Below, piece by piece: positions 1 to 7,328 of a DNA stretch of 64,000 nt (position 1 is its first letter; every line of letters starts with the position of its first letter). The translations under genes and the position numbers were made by a program. The notes below the pieces were generated by a model, which saw nothing but the letters and a program-made list of their open reading frames with translations, did not search any database and was not told where the DNA came from. This DNA comes from Syntrophaceae bacterium UBA6109. GTDB lineage: Bacteria > Desulfobacterota > Syntrophia > Syntrophales > UBA6109. The stretch is taken from contig DIWJ01000023.1 of assembly GCA_002428445.1 (NCBI GenBank), positions 1 through 64,000 of the forward strand, written 5' to 3'.

Positions 1-995
1 CCGTAGAAGGTCTTGACGCCGATCTCCCCGGCCGATTCGGCGGCGATCACCTTCACGTTTTCTTCCAGGAAGGGCAGGATCTCCTCGACGAAGAGCACCT
101 TCCCGGCCGAGGCCAGGCGCCGCTTGACGAGGGCGGCAGGCAGCGGCCATGTCGTCCCGATCTTGAGAATGCCGACCCGCCCCGCCGCGCCCAGCATGGA
201 GACGGCTTCCCGGCAGTACAGGGCGGAGGCGCTGCAGGTCACGGCGAGCAGTTCGGGTTTTTCCGGACCTTCGTAGGTATTGAACGGGCTCGCCTCGAAG
301 AGGTCGCGCGCGCGGCGGATCCGGTCCTGCTGCGTCTCGTGGCGGTAGCCGACGGGTGCGCTCATCATCGGCCCCTCGTCCGGGTCGAGCATGAAACCCT
401 CGCAGCGGAAGACGGCGCGCCGGGAAGCGCCGGGAAGCGGTCCGAAACGAACGATCCCGCTGGCGTGGGACATCCGGGTCACGCTCCGCAGCATCACCGG
501 CGTCCCCAGTTGCTCGGACAGTTCGAAGGCCCAGCGGGTCATGTCCTTCGCCTCCTGGAATTCGCCGGGCTCCAGGAGCGGAATCTCGACCAGCCGCGCG
601 AAATGCCGCGATTCGCCCTCGTTGACGCTGGACAGCGCCCCGGGATCGTCGCAGCTCACGATCACCATGCCGCCGCGAATGCCGGAACCGGCCAGGTGCA
701 GGAGAAAATCGGACGCCACGTTGATGCCGTTCTGTTTCATCGCGCAGAGGCTGCGCAGACCGGCAAAGGACGCCGCGGCCGCCACCTCCATCGAGACCTT
801 TTCGTTTGCGGACCACTCGACGTACAGGGGGATATCGCCGGCGATCTTCGAGAGGGAATCGACGATCTCGGAGGACGGCGTCCCCGGATAGCCGGCAGCC
901 ACCTGCAGGCCCGCCTCCAGGGCGCCCCTTGCGATCGCCTCGTTTCCCATCAGCAGGCGCTCGACGCCCGCGCTGTTGTCGCTGAGTTTCGGCAT
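1..995 (-). CDS. iorA: Indolepyruvate:ferredoxin oxidoreductase, alpha subunit (N-terminal 331 residues; 3' end lies outside the window)
   Basis: The gene starts with ATG at 995-993, immediately after the TAG stop of the upstream FrhB-like gene, and is still open at base 1. The N-terminus carries GNEAIARGALEAG (residues 17-29) and YPGTPSSEI (36-44), the typical opening of IorA, followed by a 2-oxoacid-oxidoreductase gamma/alpha-type core (for example MKQNGINVASD and VSCDDPGALSSVNE). The family oxidises arylpyruvates to aryl-CoA with ferredoxin and thiamine diphosphate in anaerobes. IorA is usually about 600 residues, so the TPP half and the C-terminal ferredoxin domain should lie beyond the left edge. 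The abutting upstream gene implies cotranscription. Substrate specificity cannot be read from this fragment. Confidence 0.85.
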   Translation of the reverse strand, partial: MPKLSDNSAGVERLLMGNEAIARGALEAGLQVAAGYPGTPSSEIVDSLSKIAGDIPLYVEWSANEKVSMEVAAAASFAGLRSLCAMKQNGINVASDFLLHLAGSGIRGGMVIVSCDDPGALSSVNEGESRHFARLVEIPLLEPGEFQEAKDMTRWAFELSEQLGTPVMLRSVTRMSHASGIVRFGPLPGASRRAVFRCEGFMLDPDEGPMMSAPVGYRHETQQDRIRRARDLFEASPFNTYEGPEKPELLAVTCSASALYCREAVSMLGAAGRVGILKIGTTWPLPAALVKRRLASAGKVLFVEEILPFLEENVKVIAAESAGEIGVKTFY

Positions 996-2138
996 CTACG
1001 ACCTCTTCGCATCCGCGTCTTTGGCGGCCTGCTTCTTCTTGAGCGAGGCGTTCTTCAAGCGGTCGAGGTTTCCCTCCGGAACTTCCCGGAATTCGAGGGT
1101 CCCCCGGCGTCGTGCCAGCTCCACGAGTTCCTCGCCGCGCGCCGTGCGGACGATCATCTGGTTCCATTGCCGCGCCTCGTCCCATCCCTCCGGCAGCCGC
1201 GCCGAGCCGACGGAAAGGTCGGCGTACTCGGCCGTCATGTCGTCGCAGGAAAGACAGGAACGGCGGACGATCGGGAGGACTTCATCGAGAGGGATGTGCA
1301 GCGGCGCCCCCTGAGCCGACACCTCCAGACGGTGATACTTGCTGGGGGGGATGTCCATGGCGGAGATCTGGTCCGGGCTCAGCTTCCTCGTCAGAAGGAC
1401 CGCGAGGCCCCGCCAGGAAAGCGCCCAGCCGCAGAAGAGCCCGACCACGAGGCCCAGCCGGTCGACGGCCCTGTCTTCCAGGCTTCGGCCCGCCATTCTC
1501 CGTTTGGCAACGGACAGCGCCTGGCAGGGAGTGGCGACAATGCCGATCGGCCCGGTCCCTTCCCGGGCGGCCCGGTTGAACTCCGCAAGGACGGGCGAGA
1601 CGACGAAGCGGCTCTTTCCCGTTTCCGGAACCTTCCCCGGGTCCGTAACGGTCAGGGGCCTGGGGAGCAGACGCTCGCCCGGTCCCGTCAGGACAGCCGC
1701 GGCGATCAGCCCCTCCCGCAGGGCCAGCTGGACCAGCGCCGTCACCGTGCCGCCGTGCTGACCGGCTTTGCGGTTCGCGCCGTCCTTTGCCCGGCAGAGG
1801 TAGAAGCCCCGCACCGGCCCGAGTTCCGCCGTCCAGTCCGTATCGGGTGCGGCGTGGCGCCGCAGGGTCATGAGATCGGCCTTCGTCCGCGGGCAGAAGG
1901 CCCAGCAGCGGCCGGTCTTGATGTCGCAGCGGTGGAGGGCCACCGTGGCGTCGCCGTGGATCGCCTGATAAGGGCAGAGGCCGACGCAGGCGCCGCAGCC
2001 CGTGCACAGCCCGCTGTCGAGGACCTCCTCGGCGAGCTCCTTCTGTCCGGTCCCCCGGACGGGCTCTTCGAGCGGTTTCTTGCGGATGATGACGGTGTTG
2101 AGGCCGTAGACGGCGGCGTTCTTTTCGGTGAGCTTCAC
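996..2138 (-). CDS. Coenzyme F420 hydrogenase/dehydrogenase beta-subunit-like iron-sulfur flavoprotein (FrhB/FdhB family)
   Basis: This is a 380-residue protein. Cys45, Cys48, Cys51 and Cys55 form a 4Fe-4S ferredoxin motif near the N-terminus, and Cys71, Cys78 and Cys82 suggest a second cluster. The remainder has the FrhB-type flavin domain, with TPCQALSVAKRR in the middle and a SCLSCDDMTAEYADLSVG segment near residue 300. These proteins are electron-transfer modules that shuttle electrons between a flavin and ferredoxin or F420. The stop codon abuts the iorA start, so it probably serves the indolepyruvate oxidoreductase as an electron acceptor or adaptor. The 150-base leader upstream (2139-2289) has no gene and contains the tRNA-Asn promoter on the other strand. 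The electron partner is inferred from context only. Confidence 0.75.
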   Translation of the reverse strand: MKLTEKNAAVYGLNTVIIRKKPLEEPVRGTGQKELAEEVLDSGLCTGCGACVGLCPYQAIHGDATVALHRCDIKTGRCWAFCPRTKADLMTLRRHAAPDTDWTAELGPVRGFYLCRAKDGANRKAGQHGGTVTALVQLALREGLIAAAVLTGPGERLLPRPLTVTDPGKVPETGKSRFVVSPVLAEFNRAAREGTGPIGIVATPCQALSVAKRRMAGRSLEDRAVDRLGLVVGLFCGWALSWRGLAVLLTRKLSPDQISAMDIPPSKYHRLEVSAQGAPLHIPLDEVLPIVRRSCLSCDDMTAEYADLSVGSARLPEGWDEARQWNQMIVRTARGEELVELARRRGTLEFREVPEGNLDRLKNASLKKKQAAKDADAKRS

Positions 2139-2240
2139 GGGTTTCGAATCTCCATCCCAGGACGTGACGGATTTTTATTACCACATTTTGTGGACCGAGA
2201 CTATCCACGAATTCATTAAAAAAAAGGACAAAAAGGATCG

Positions 2241-2269
2241 TTGACAAGCCCCCCTTCTTGTAATATGAA
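2241..2269 (+). promoter_or_regulatory. Probable sigma70 promoter of tRNA-Asn
   Basis: A perfect TTGACA at 2241-2246 is followed by a 17-base spacer and TATGAA at 2264-2269. The mature tRNA begins 20 bases further on. Seen directly; activity is inferred. Confidence 0.5.
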
Positions 2270-2289
2270 GTCGCTTCGCAACCGATCGT

Positions 2290-2365
2290 TCCCCAGTAGC
2301 TCAGTCGGTAGAGCAGATGGCTGTTAACCATCGGGTCCGTGGTTCGAGTCCGCGCTGGGGAGCCA
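2290..2365 (+). tRNA. tRNA-Asn (anticodon GTT)
   Basis: This is a complete 76-base cloverleaf. The acceptor stem pairs TCCCCAG at 2290-2296 with CTGGGGA at 2355-2361, the D-arm is AGCTCAGTCGGTAGAGC, the anticodon loop CTGTTAACC gives GTT, the T-arm is GTGGTTCGAGTCCGC and CCA is encoded at the end. The 3' half, from the anticodon on, is shared with the coding sequence of the converging serine recombinase, so this tRNA is the integration target of the element to its right. Confidence 0.97.
2324..2365 (+). other. Presumed attachment site (attL) in the 3' half of tRNA-Asn
   Basis: The last 14 codons or so of the recombinase are the antisense of the tRNA anticodon-to-CCA segment, giving the DSNHGPDG C-terminus that is typical of integrase genes ending in a tRNA. 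The TAA stop is the complement of bases 2324-2326. The crossover position itself cannot be read. Confidence 0.5.
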
Positions 2366-3946
2366 AGACGGGCGAATCTGGGCACCACCTCCCAAGCCCC
2401 GATTCAGCCCCATAGAAAGTGCACCTGCGAGAGCGGCAACGCTGCCTTTCAGGTGCACTTCTTTTTTCACCACCCGGATTTCATCAAGAAGAACTCTCAA
2501 GTATTCCTTGCCGAAATGCGATTCCTTGTCCTGGAGTTTCTCTTTCAGTGCAGCGCAAAAGGCCGCCACATGTTTCTTCGTCAATTTTGAGATCGGTCTT
2601 TCCTTCTGATCCCGCAGCCTGCCAAGCTCAATCAATATATCCTGCCGCCTGGCTTCATGCTTGTGCACCCTCTCGTGCAACGATTCATTGAGTGGGAGAA
2701 AACCTTTCTCCACGGCATCGTAAAGGTTATCCGTCTGTTTCTTGATATCCTCCATTTCCCTGCACAACCGCCGGATTTGTTCATCGTAATTCGGCTGCGC
2801 CCCTTTCAGATCGACCTTGACCTTCGCCATCATTCTTTCCACTCGCTCCGGCGTAAAGACCTTCTCCGCCACGGCCTGCAAGACAAGCCGGTCCAAAGTC
2901 TCCATCCGCACGTTCGTGTTCTGGCATTCTTTTTTGCCCACGTTGTTGATCTTCGATGTGCATTTGTAATAACGGTATCGTCCGCTTTTCCCGGTGGCAG
3001 TGGTCATGGGCGAACCACAGATCCCGCACCTTACCAGACCCACCAGGAGCGTGGGACCGTTGACCACACGCGGCGGCGTGCACGCTCTGCTGCGTTCCAA
3101 TCTTCGCCGCGCCACCCTTTGAAACATCTCCGGATCGACAATCGGCGGGACGCTGATCGTAACCCATTCCGATTCGGGTTTTACCTTCAGAGTCCGGCTG
3201 TCTCTTTTATTGAAGGCATATTCGCCGAGATAAATCCGGTTGGCAACGACCTTGCCTATCATCGTCCTGCGCCATTTCCCCCCGCGCATAGTAATGCCCC
3301 TGCTGTTCAGGTATTCGGCGATCTCCTTTACGCCCAGGTCCCGCCCCTCATGCCCTTCGAGGTACAGCCGGTAGATCGTATTGACGACAGCAGCCTCCGA
3401 AGGATCAATCTCCAAACGCTTCTTTTTGCCCTTGTTGCCGATATTCCCGAGCTCCACAGCCCGGAACCCATAGGGCACCGTCGATCCGTTGAAATAGCCC
3501 TGTCTGGCGTTCTCCTTCATGGCCCTCAGGGTGTGCTTTGCGTTCTCCTTGCTCTGGTATTCATCGAACAGGCTGAAAATGCGCCGTGCCATTTCTCCGG
3601 CCGGATCGTCGCTCGTCTGCTGCGTCATAGAAAGGACAATCACGCCGTATTTCTTCAAACGCCTTTCATATAAGGCAAACTCGACCATGTCCCGGAAGAA
3701 GCGCGAAAGGCTGTGGACAATGATCGCATCGAACGGCGGCGGCGACACACAGGCATCCGTGATCATCTGTTGAAAGACCGGCCTGCGATCATCCGTCGCG
3801 GAAGCCCCAGGTTCGACATATTCAGCGGCTATCTGATAATGACGCGCCTTGCTCCATTCCTTCATTTGCCGGAGCTGGTCGGGTATGGACAGGTCTTTCT
3901 CCGCCTGCCTCGTTGTCGAAACCCGCGCATAAAGAGCAACGATCAT
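2324..3946 (-). CDS. Large serine recombinase (site-specific integrase)
   Basis: This is a 540-residue protein. The N-terminal resolvase domain (about 1-145) begins MIVALYARVS with the catalytic Ser10 and contains HSLSRFFRD (78-86). The recombinase domain follows (about 175-290), and then a zinc ribbon formed by Cys307, Cys310, Cys329 and Cys341, a coiled-coil-like stretch after residue 385 and a C-terminal tail. It has the length and order of a full large serine integrase, which cuts and joins att sites in the cytoplasm. The ATG at 3946 overlaps the stop of the small gene upstream by four bases. The extreme C-terminus is encoded by the tRNA-Asn sequence, which fits its role as the integrase of this element. 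Lack of any frame disruption suggests it may still be active. Confidence 0.93.
   Translation of the reverse strand: MIVALYARVSTTRQAEKDLSIPDQLRQMKEWSKARHYQIAAEYVEPGASATDDRRPVFQQMITDACVSPPPFDAIIVHSLSRFFRDMVEFALYERRLKKYGVIVLSMTQQTSDDPAGEMARRIFSLFDEYQSKENAKHTLRAMKENARQGYFNGSTVPYGFRAVELGNIGNKGKKKRLEIDPSEAAVVNTIYRLYLEGHEGRDLGVKEIAEYLNSRGITMRGGKWRRTMIGKVVANRIYLGEYAFNKRDSRTLKVKPESEWVTISVPPIVDPEMFQRVARRRLERSRACTPPRVVNGPTLLVGLVRCGICGSPMTTATGKSGRYRYYKCTSKINNVGKKECQNTNVRMETLDRLVLQAVAEKVFTPERVERMMAKVKVDLKGAQPNYDEQIRRLCREMEDIKKQTDNLYDAVEKGFLPLNESLHERVHKHEARRQDILIELGRLRDQKERPISKLTKKHVAAFCAALKEKLQDKESHFGKEYLRVLLDEIRVVKKEVHLKGSVAALAGALSMGLNRGLGGGAQIRPSWLPSADSNHGPDG
2417..2467 (+). terminator. Intrinsic terminator downstream of tRNA-Asn
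   Basis: A perfect 11-bp stem (2417-2427 with 2450-2460, AAGTGCACCTG) is followed by CTTTTTT. It lies inside the antisense 3' end of the recombinase gene and would stop tRNA transcription from running antisense into that gene. Confidence 0.5.
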
Positions 3947-4107
3947 GATTCGTTCTCCTTCTTCAATTCCTCATCACGAATGACTCGCTTCAACAGATCC
4001 CCCAGGCACGCGGTAACGAGCCTGATCTCCGCCTCGCTGACTCGATCCTGCGGCAAGTCCAAATCGACCGTGATAACGTACTCATCATCCCTCGTCTGTC
4101 TGCTCAA
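3943..4107 (-). CDS. Small acidic protein of the integrated element (start uncertain, possible frameshift)
   Basis: A 54-codon frame opens at TTG (4107-4105), includes YVITVDLDLP and continues to DEELKKENES. It ends in a TGA that overlaps the recombinase ATG by four bases. A better start signal, AAGGGG followed six bases later by ATG at 4111-4109, lies in a different frame. That frame reads MFEQTDEG and then stops. Removing one base near 4090 would join the two as MFEQTDE plus DDEYVITV. So this is either a TTG-started gene, a recently frameshifted gene or a sequencing error. No family is recognised; from its position it may be an accessory to the recombinase. Confidence 0.5.
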   Translation of the reverse strand: MSRQTRDDEYVITVDLDLPQDRVSEAEIRLVTACLGDLLKRVIRDEELKKENES

Positions 4108-4152
4108 ACATGGTACACCCCTTCTTTGCGTAGAATGTGCCTGCCCGAGCCA

Positions 4153-4335
4153 TCACCGTTCCTGACGTCGCAAAACCTTTTCCAATTCCTTTACAAATCC
4201 TCGTTTCCCGAACTCATCCAGTGTGATCTTTCTGAAAATCTGAAATTTGTCTTCAGGCAAAGACAGCGCAGCCACATCAAGGATTTTCTTGATACGGCAA
4301 TTCACAAGCTGCATCAACAGTTCTTGCGTTACCAT
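4153..4335 (-). CDS. Hypothetical 60-residue protein of the element
   Basis: The protein starts MVTQELLMQLVN and ends ELEKVLRRQER. It is charged and predicted helical, with no signal peptide or membrane segment. It overlaps the 3' end of the replication-initiator gene by seven bases and its TGA overlaps an ATG (4153-4151) that opens a 22-codon frame leading into the next small gene, so translation appears coupled down the operon. No family recognised. Confidence 0.6.
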   Translation of the reverse strand: MVTQELLMQLVNCRIKKILDVAALSLPEDKFQIFRKITLDEFGKRGFVKELEKVLRRQER

Positions 4336-5438
4336 TTGCCTAAAGTCATTTCCTTTCTGCGTTTTTCAACATCCATCCGCCATGCCAGCGGTTCATAAAT
4401 CCGGTTGATGATCTCCACAACGCGGATAACGGAATCATCCAAGCTCATGGTTTCTTTGTCTTGCTGGATGCACGAAATAGCAGCAGCCCTTTTCAGGTAA
4501 CCGTAAACTGAAATCCCTATTTGCATCATGCGTTCGTTCAGAACCGTTTCACGGCTGACACCTACATGATCCTGCTGTCTATAATTATTTTCGATCTTCT
4601 CTTGTAGGTCCGCCCAAAGCGGATGCAGCGGCCATCGTGAGCGGTTGCTGTCGCCATTTGGCAGGCGTAATGTGTCGTGCTCGTACGCGAGGTAGTGAAG
4701 AAGCGTGCCTTGCCTTTCTTTCAGCTGCGAAAAAGAACCAATATCAGAAGCTTTCAGGATCGGCTTTCTTATCTGCCATTCGATGCGCCACACATCGGAA
4801 TCTTCGCCCCACAGAGCAAAGAACCACACCTTATCGCTTTGCTGTCTGATCTCCGCGACCTTGTCGTACACCCTGAGAACGATGTCATCTCTGCCCAGGG
4901 TGAACGTCTGGACTGCGCCGCACTCCCTATGCTGGCTGTCTTTCTTGGAATAGCTGACAAAGGAATCCTCATCGAAATCGATCACCGGAACCTTGTAGTC
5001 AAAGCTAAAATCCACGCGCGACAGGCTTTCACTGATCGACTGTTCATAACCAACGGAATCCGCCCACATCAGGAATTTTTCGTGTAATGCATATGCAGAC
5101 TCGCGCCACAGAGCCTCGCTGGTAAAGGTTACAAAGAAATTCGGCGTATTGAATTCGCCCGTTTCAATCTTGAAATCGCTGTTGCTCATGACGATGGGAT
5201 AACCGGAAGATGTACCGTACGGATAGAGGAGAAATTCGCTATTCCCCAAGACCACAGGAAGCGGCTCCTTTTTCTTTGATTGCCGGATGGATTCTTTCAG
5301 TTTTGTAAGGCGTGCATAGTCAATAGACGCATCACCACCCCTGCGGTTCTCCAGATAATAGGCGCACTGAATTGTGTCTATTCCGTGTAATTTCAATTCA
5401 AATTGAGATCTCTCCTTGTCGTCCTCTTCTCGCATCAA
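4329..5438 (-). CDS. Replication initiation factor-like protein (Rep_trans family)
   Basis: This is a 369-residue protein with the pattern of plasmid and phage Rep_trans initiators: LSRVDFSFDY at 139-148, GRDDIVLRVYDKVAEI at 182-197 and WRIEWQIRKPIL at 217-228. Rep_trans proteins nick a double-strand origin through a catalytic tyrosine and start rolling-circle replication of plasmids, filamentous phages and some integrative elements. Tyr191 in the VYDK motif is a candidate but I cannot prove it is catalytic. The start overlaps the stop of the upstream ribbon-helix-helix-like gene by four bases. The large hairpin at 6123-6199 in the same element could be the origin. Family assignment is by motif pattern only. 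Confidence 0.75.
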   Translation of the reverse strand: MMREEDDKERSQFELKLHGIDTIQCAYYLENRRGGDASIDYARLTKLKESIRQSKKKEPLPVVLGNSEFLLYPYGTSSGYPIVMSNSDFKIETGEFNTPNFFVTFTSEALWRESAYALHEKFLMWADSVGYEQSISESLSRVDFSFDYKVPVIDFDEDSFVSYSKKDSQHRECGAVQTFTLGRDDIVLRVYDKVAEIRQQSDKVWFFALWGEDSDVWRIEWQIRKPILKASDIGSFSQLKERQGTLLHYLAYEHDTLRLPNGDSNRSRWPLHPLWADLQEKIENNYRQQDHVGVSRETVLNERMMQIGISVYGYLKRAAAISCIQQDKETMSLDDSVIRVVEIINRIYEPLAWRMDVEKRRKEMTLGKW

Positions 5439-5821
5439 TTTTCATCCTCATAGGTCAAAGCCCGCGAATCAAATTGCATAGGCTCCTTAACATTGGCTTC
5501 ATGTTCCAGCTCACGCAAATACTTTTCCGTTAGGCGCAGATATTCCCGACGAATTCCCAAGTCTTCATAAACTCCTGCCCCCTCATATGCTAAATCGTCC
5601 AGGTATCTTCCTTTGACTCTCGGAAAATCTGCCTCGATCTGCTCCAAGGCAGTGGCCAACAAATCTCCAATAATTTCCGTCTTCGTCTTTCGCGGATACA
5701 AATCACACAAAGCCGATAACTTAGCTGACACAATTATTGGTAAACGAACCGAGATTTGTTTTGGCGTGAGCCTCGGTGCCTCAGGTGCCCCCCATATTGT
5801 AATTAAATCACCAGATTTCAT
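5435..5821 (-). CDS. Ribbon-helix-helix-like small protein of the element
   Basis: I place the start at ATG 5821-5819 (MKSGDLITIWG) because an AAAGGAG sequence sits seven bases upstream. A longer frame to 5854 has no such signal. The product is 128 residues. The segment ISVRLPIIVSAKLSALCDLY followed by KTKTEIIGDLLATAL (about residues 24-58) has the strand-helix-helix rhythm of MetJ/Arc-type DNA-binding proteins. The C-terminal half is acidic and helical. It heads the element's leftward operon, in front of the replication initiator, so a copy-number or transcriptional regulator is a reasonable guess. Confidence 0.65.
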   Translation of the reverse strand: MKSGDLITIWGAPEAPRLTPKQISVRLPIIVSAKLSALCDLYPRKTKTEIIGDLLATALEQIEADFPRVKGRYLDDLAYEGAGVYEDLGIRREYLRLTEKYLRELEHEANVKEPMQFDSRALTYEDEN

Positions 5822-6122
5822 ATTTTCTCCTTTCAAGATCAGCTTAAATCTCAAAATAAACGTCGAATGACATTTATCTGGATTTCATCTGAATGTCAAC
5901 TGAATTTTTCGCCATATTCTAACTTCGCGTAAACTCCCTTTCGCTCATCTGCCCGCTCGCCGTCGCGGTCGCGCTACGGGCGCCGCCCGTCGAGCGTTTT
6001 TCAACTCCACATTTCCCTATTGACAACCAATTGAATACACAATAGATTCACCACCATGTATTTTCCGGCCCCCGTGTTACCAAAGCGGGGACGTTTTCTT
6101 CCCTGTCGACCGCCAAGCGCAT

Positions 6123-6199
6123 AGCACGAGCGCTAGTCTGTCAAGGTTTCCCTTCGGCTCGCTTCGCTCGACCATTGACAGACAACGCTTTCTCGTGCT
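6123..6199. repeat. Large imperfect inverted repeat (candidate replication origin or structural element)
   Basis: AGCACGAG and TCTGTCAA at 6123-6144 are mirrored by TTGACAGA and CTCGTGCT at 6175-6199, with a GC-rich loop between them and short unpaired bulges. It lies in the 500-base stretch 5822-6322, in which I see no gene. A long hairpin next to a Rep_trans-like initiator would suit a rolling-circle origin, but no nick site is identifiable. Confidence 0.5.
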
Positions 6200-6322
6200 C
6201 CAGCGGTATCAGGCGACGGTGGGAGGGTAGGCATTAAGCCGGCTCCGATAAAAGGGTATAAAAAACGGTTGTTATTATCACTGATATTATTAGAGCATAC
6301 AGATATGAAAGGAGCTTAGGGA

Positions 6323-6607
6323 ATGAAAGCAATTTTAATCGTTCTAGCAGTGTTGCTTTTTGCACCGATTTCATATGCGGCTGAAACCGGTCGATATCAG
6401 GCCATACATATCTCGAAACCTTCCAGTTCGACCACCGGGACAAATGAAGTTTTTATAATCGATACACAGGAAGGCCACATTTGGGTCTGGACGGAATATG
6501 TAACGATTCCCAGCGTCCAACAGGGCGGTCGAATGATTACCTACATGGGAAGAGTCAAGGCGGGTCAGAAAATTGGTGACATTATACAACAACAACAATT
6601 CAAATAA
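6323..6607 (+). CDS. Small secreted hypothetical protein
   Basis: This 94-residue protein has a clear signal peptide, MKAILIVLAVLLFAPISYA, followed by mature AETGRYQAIHIS. An AAAGGAG motif stands eight bases before the ATG. The mature part is beta-rich with one GHIWVWTEY segment and no cysteine pairs. It points right, away from the element's replication operon, and is followed 15 bases later by a small membrane protein, so the two may form a cargo pair. No family recognised. Confidence 0.7.
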   Translation: MKAILIVLAVLLFAPISYAAETGRYQAIHISKPSSSTTGTNEVFIIDTQEGHIWVWTEYVTIPSVQQGGRMITYMGRVKAGQKIGDIIQQQQFK

Positions 6608-6622
6608 TATCGAGAGCTTAAT

Positions 6623-6844
6623 ATGAGTCTCAATTCCTTCGGATTGATTCTTGATTTCATCGGTGTGATACTCCTTCTGTACGTTTCAATCAAAACAAAA
6701 GGATCTACAACAGTAGCTGATGATAATTATTTGATTTCTCCATGGTTCCAGAGAGTAGGATACATATTTCTGGCGATCGGATTTCTATTACAAATATGGG
6801 CTAACGTTTCAGTAACGAGATTTGTCAATATCCTTTGTTCGTAG
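6623..6844 (+). CDS. Small two-helix membrane protein
   Basis: This 73-residue protein has two hydrophobic helices, about residues 6-24 and 45-63, separated by a short charged loop. It lies just downstream of the secreted protein and before a strong terminator, as the second gene of a bicistronic unit. The upstream signal is weak (GAGAG). No family recognised. Confidence 0.6.
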   Translation: MSLNSFGLILDFIGVILLLYVSIKTKGSTTVADDNYLISPWFQRVGYIFLAIGFLLQIWANVSVTRFVNILCS

Positions 6845-6940
6845 GTTAAGTCCAAGTCTGAATTCTAACCAACATTATGTTATAAATATATGTTCTTCCC
6901 ATTGCCCACCTCTGCGGTTCGTTTCGAGCCAAATAATTCA

Positions 6941-6974
6941 AGGGGTTAGCTAAAACATAGGCTAACCCCTTTTT
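6941..6974 (+). terminator. Intrinsic terminator after the element's cargo genes
   Basis: The stem GGGGTTAGC at 6942-6950 pairs with GCTAACCCC at 6961-6969 around a ten-base loop and is followed by TTTTT. The surrounding 6845-7328 stretch holds no recognisable gene; a GGTTCG...GAGCCAA string at about 6916-6932 vaguely echoes the tRNA-Asn 3' end. Confidence 0.6.
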
Positions 6975-7328
6975 CTTCATTCTGTCATTTTGTCCCCATT
7001 CTGTCCCCGCATTTCCGCTCGAAACTCCCAGTAAAGGACTTCTATCAACCTTGATCAGTCGACGTCATTCTCTACGGCACAGCCTCGGGCGTCAGTATTG
7101 TACGGGGCAGACGACTTGTCTTTGGTCCAGGAAGTGTTATAGGGCGGCTTACGCTCTTATTTGAAGAATTCGAGTTCCGGATATGGTACATGACTCGGGG
7201 TGCAGCTCGTACCCGACATCGCCGGGACAGGTGGCTGTTGCCGGAAGCACTCTCGGAAAAGCGGCAGCCTGAATTTCCGCCGAGATCCGGACGAAGCAAC
7301 CGGGTCTTTACGGGCCGTGAAGAAACAG

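Larger units (their letters stand above)
2324..6975. mobile_element. Small integrated element in tRNA-Asn (serine recombinase plus Rep_trans-like initiator)
   Basis: Five genes run toward the tRNA (recombinase, two very small proteins, a replication-initiator-like protein and a ribbon-helix-helix-like protein), with 4-7 base overlaps between most of them. A large imperfect hairpin and two small rightward genes follow. The base composition is visibly more AT-rich than the flanking DNA. The left boundary in the tRNA is well supported because the recombinase stop codon lies within the anticodon. The right boundary near the terminator at 6941-6974 is a guess: no clear second copy of the tRNA 3' end is visible. 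There are no structural phage genes, relaxase or conjugation genes, so it looks like an integrated plasmid-like or satellite element. Confidence 0.6.

Noticed and set aside
2176..2196. TTACCACATTT upstream of the FrhB-like gene as another copy of the accessory-region operator
   Set aside because: Only one half matches and the distance to the start codon differs, so chance is likely.
339..2219. Long rightward open frame of 626 codons
   Set aside because: It is antisense to iorA and the FrhB-like gene, which carry clear motifs; the frame is an artefact of high GC.
6234..6443. Leftward 69-codon frame with a hydrophobic tail in the element
   Set aside because: It is antisense to the secreted protein, which has the better ribosome-binding site and signal peptide.
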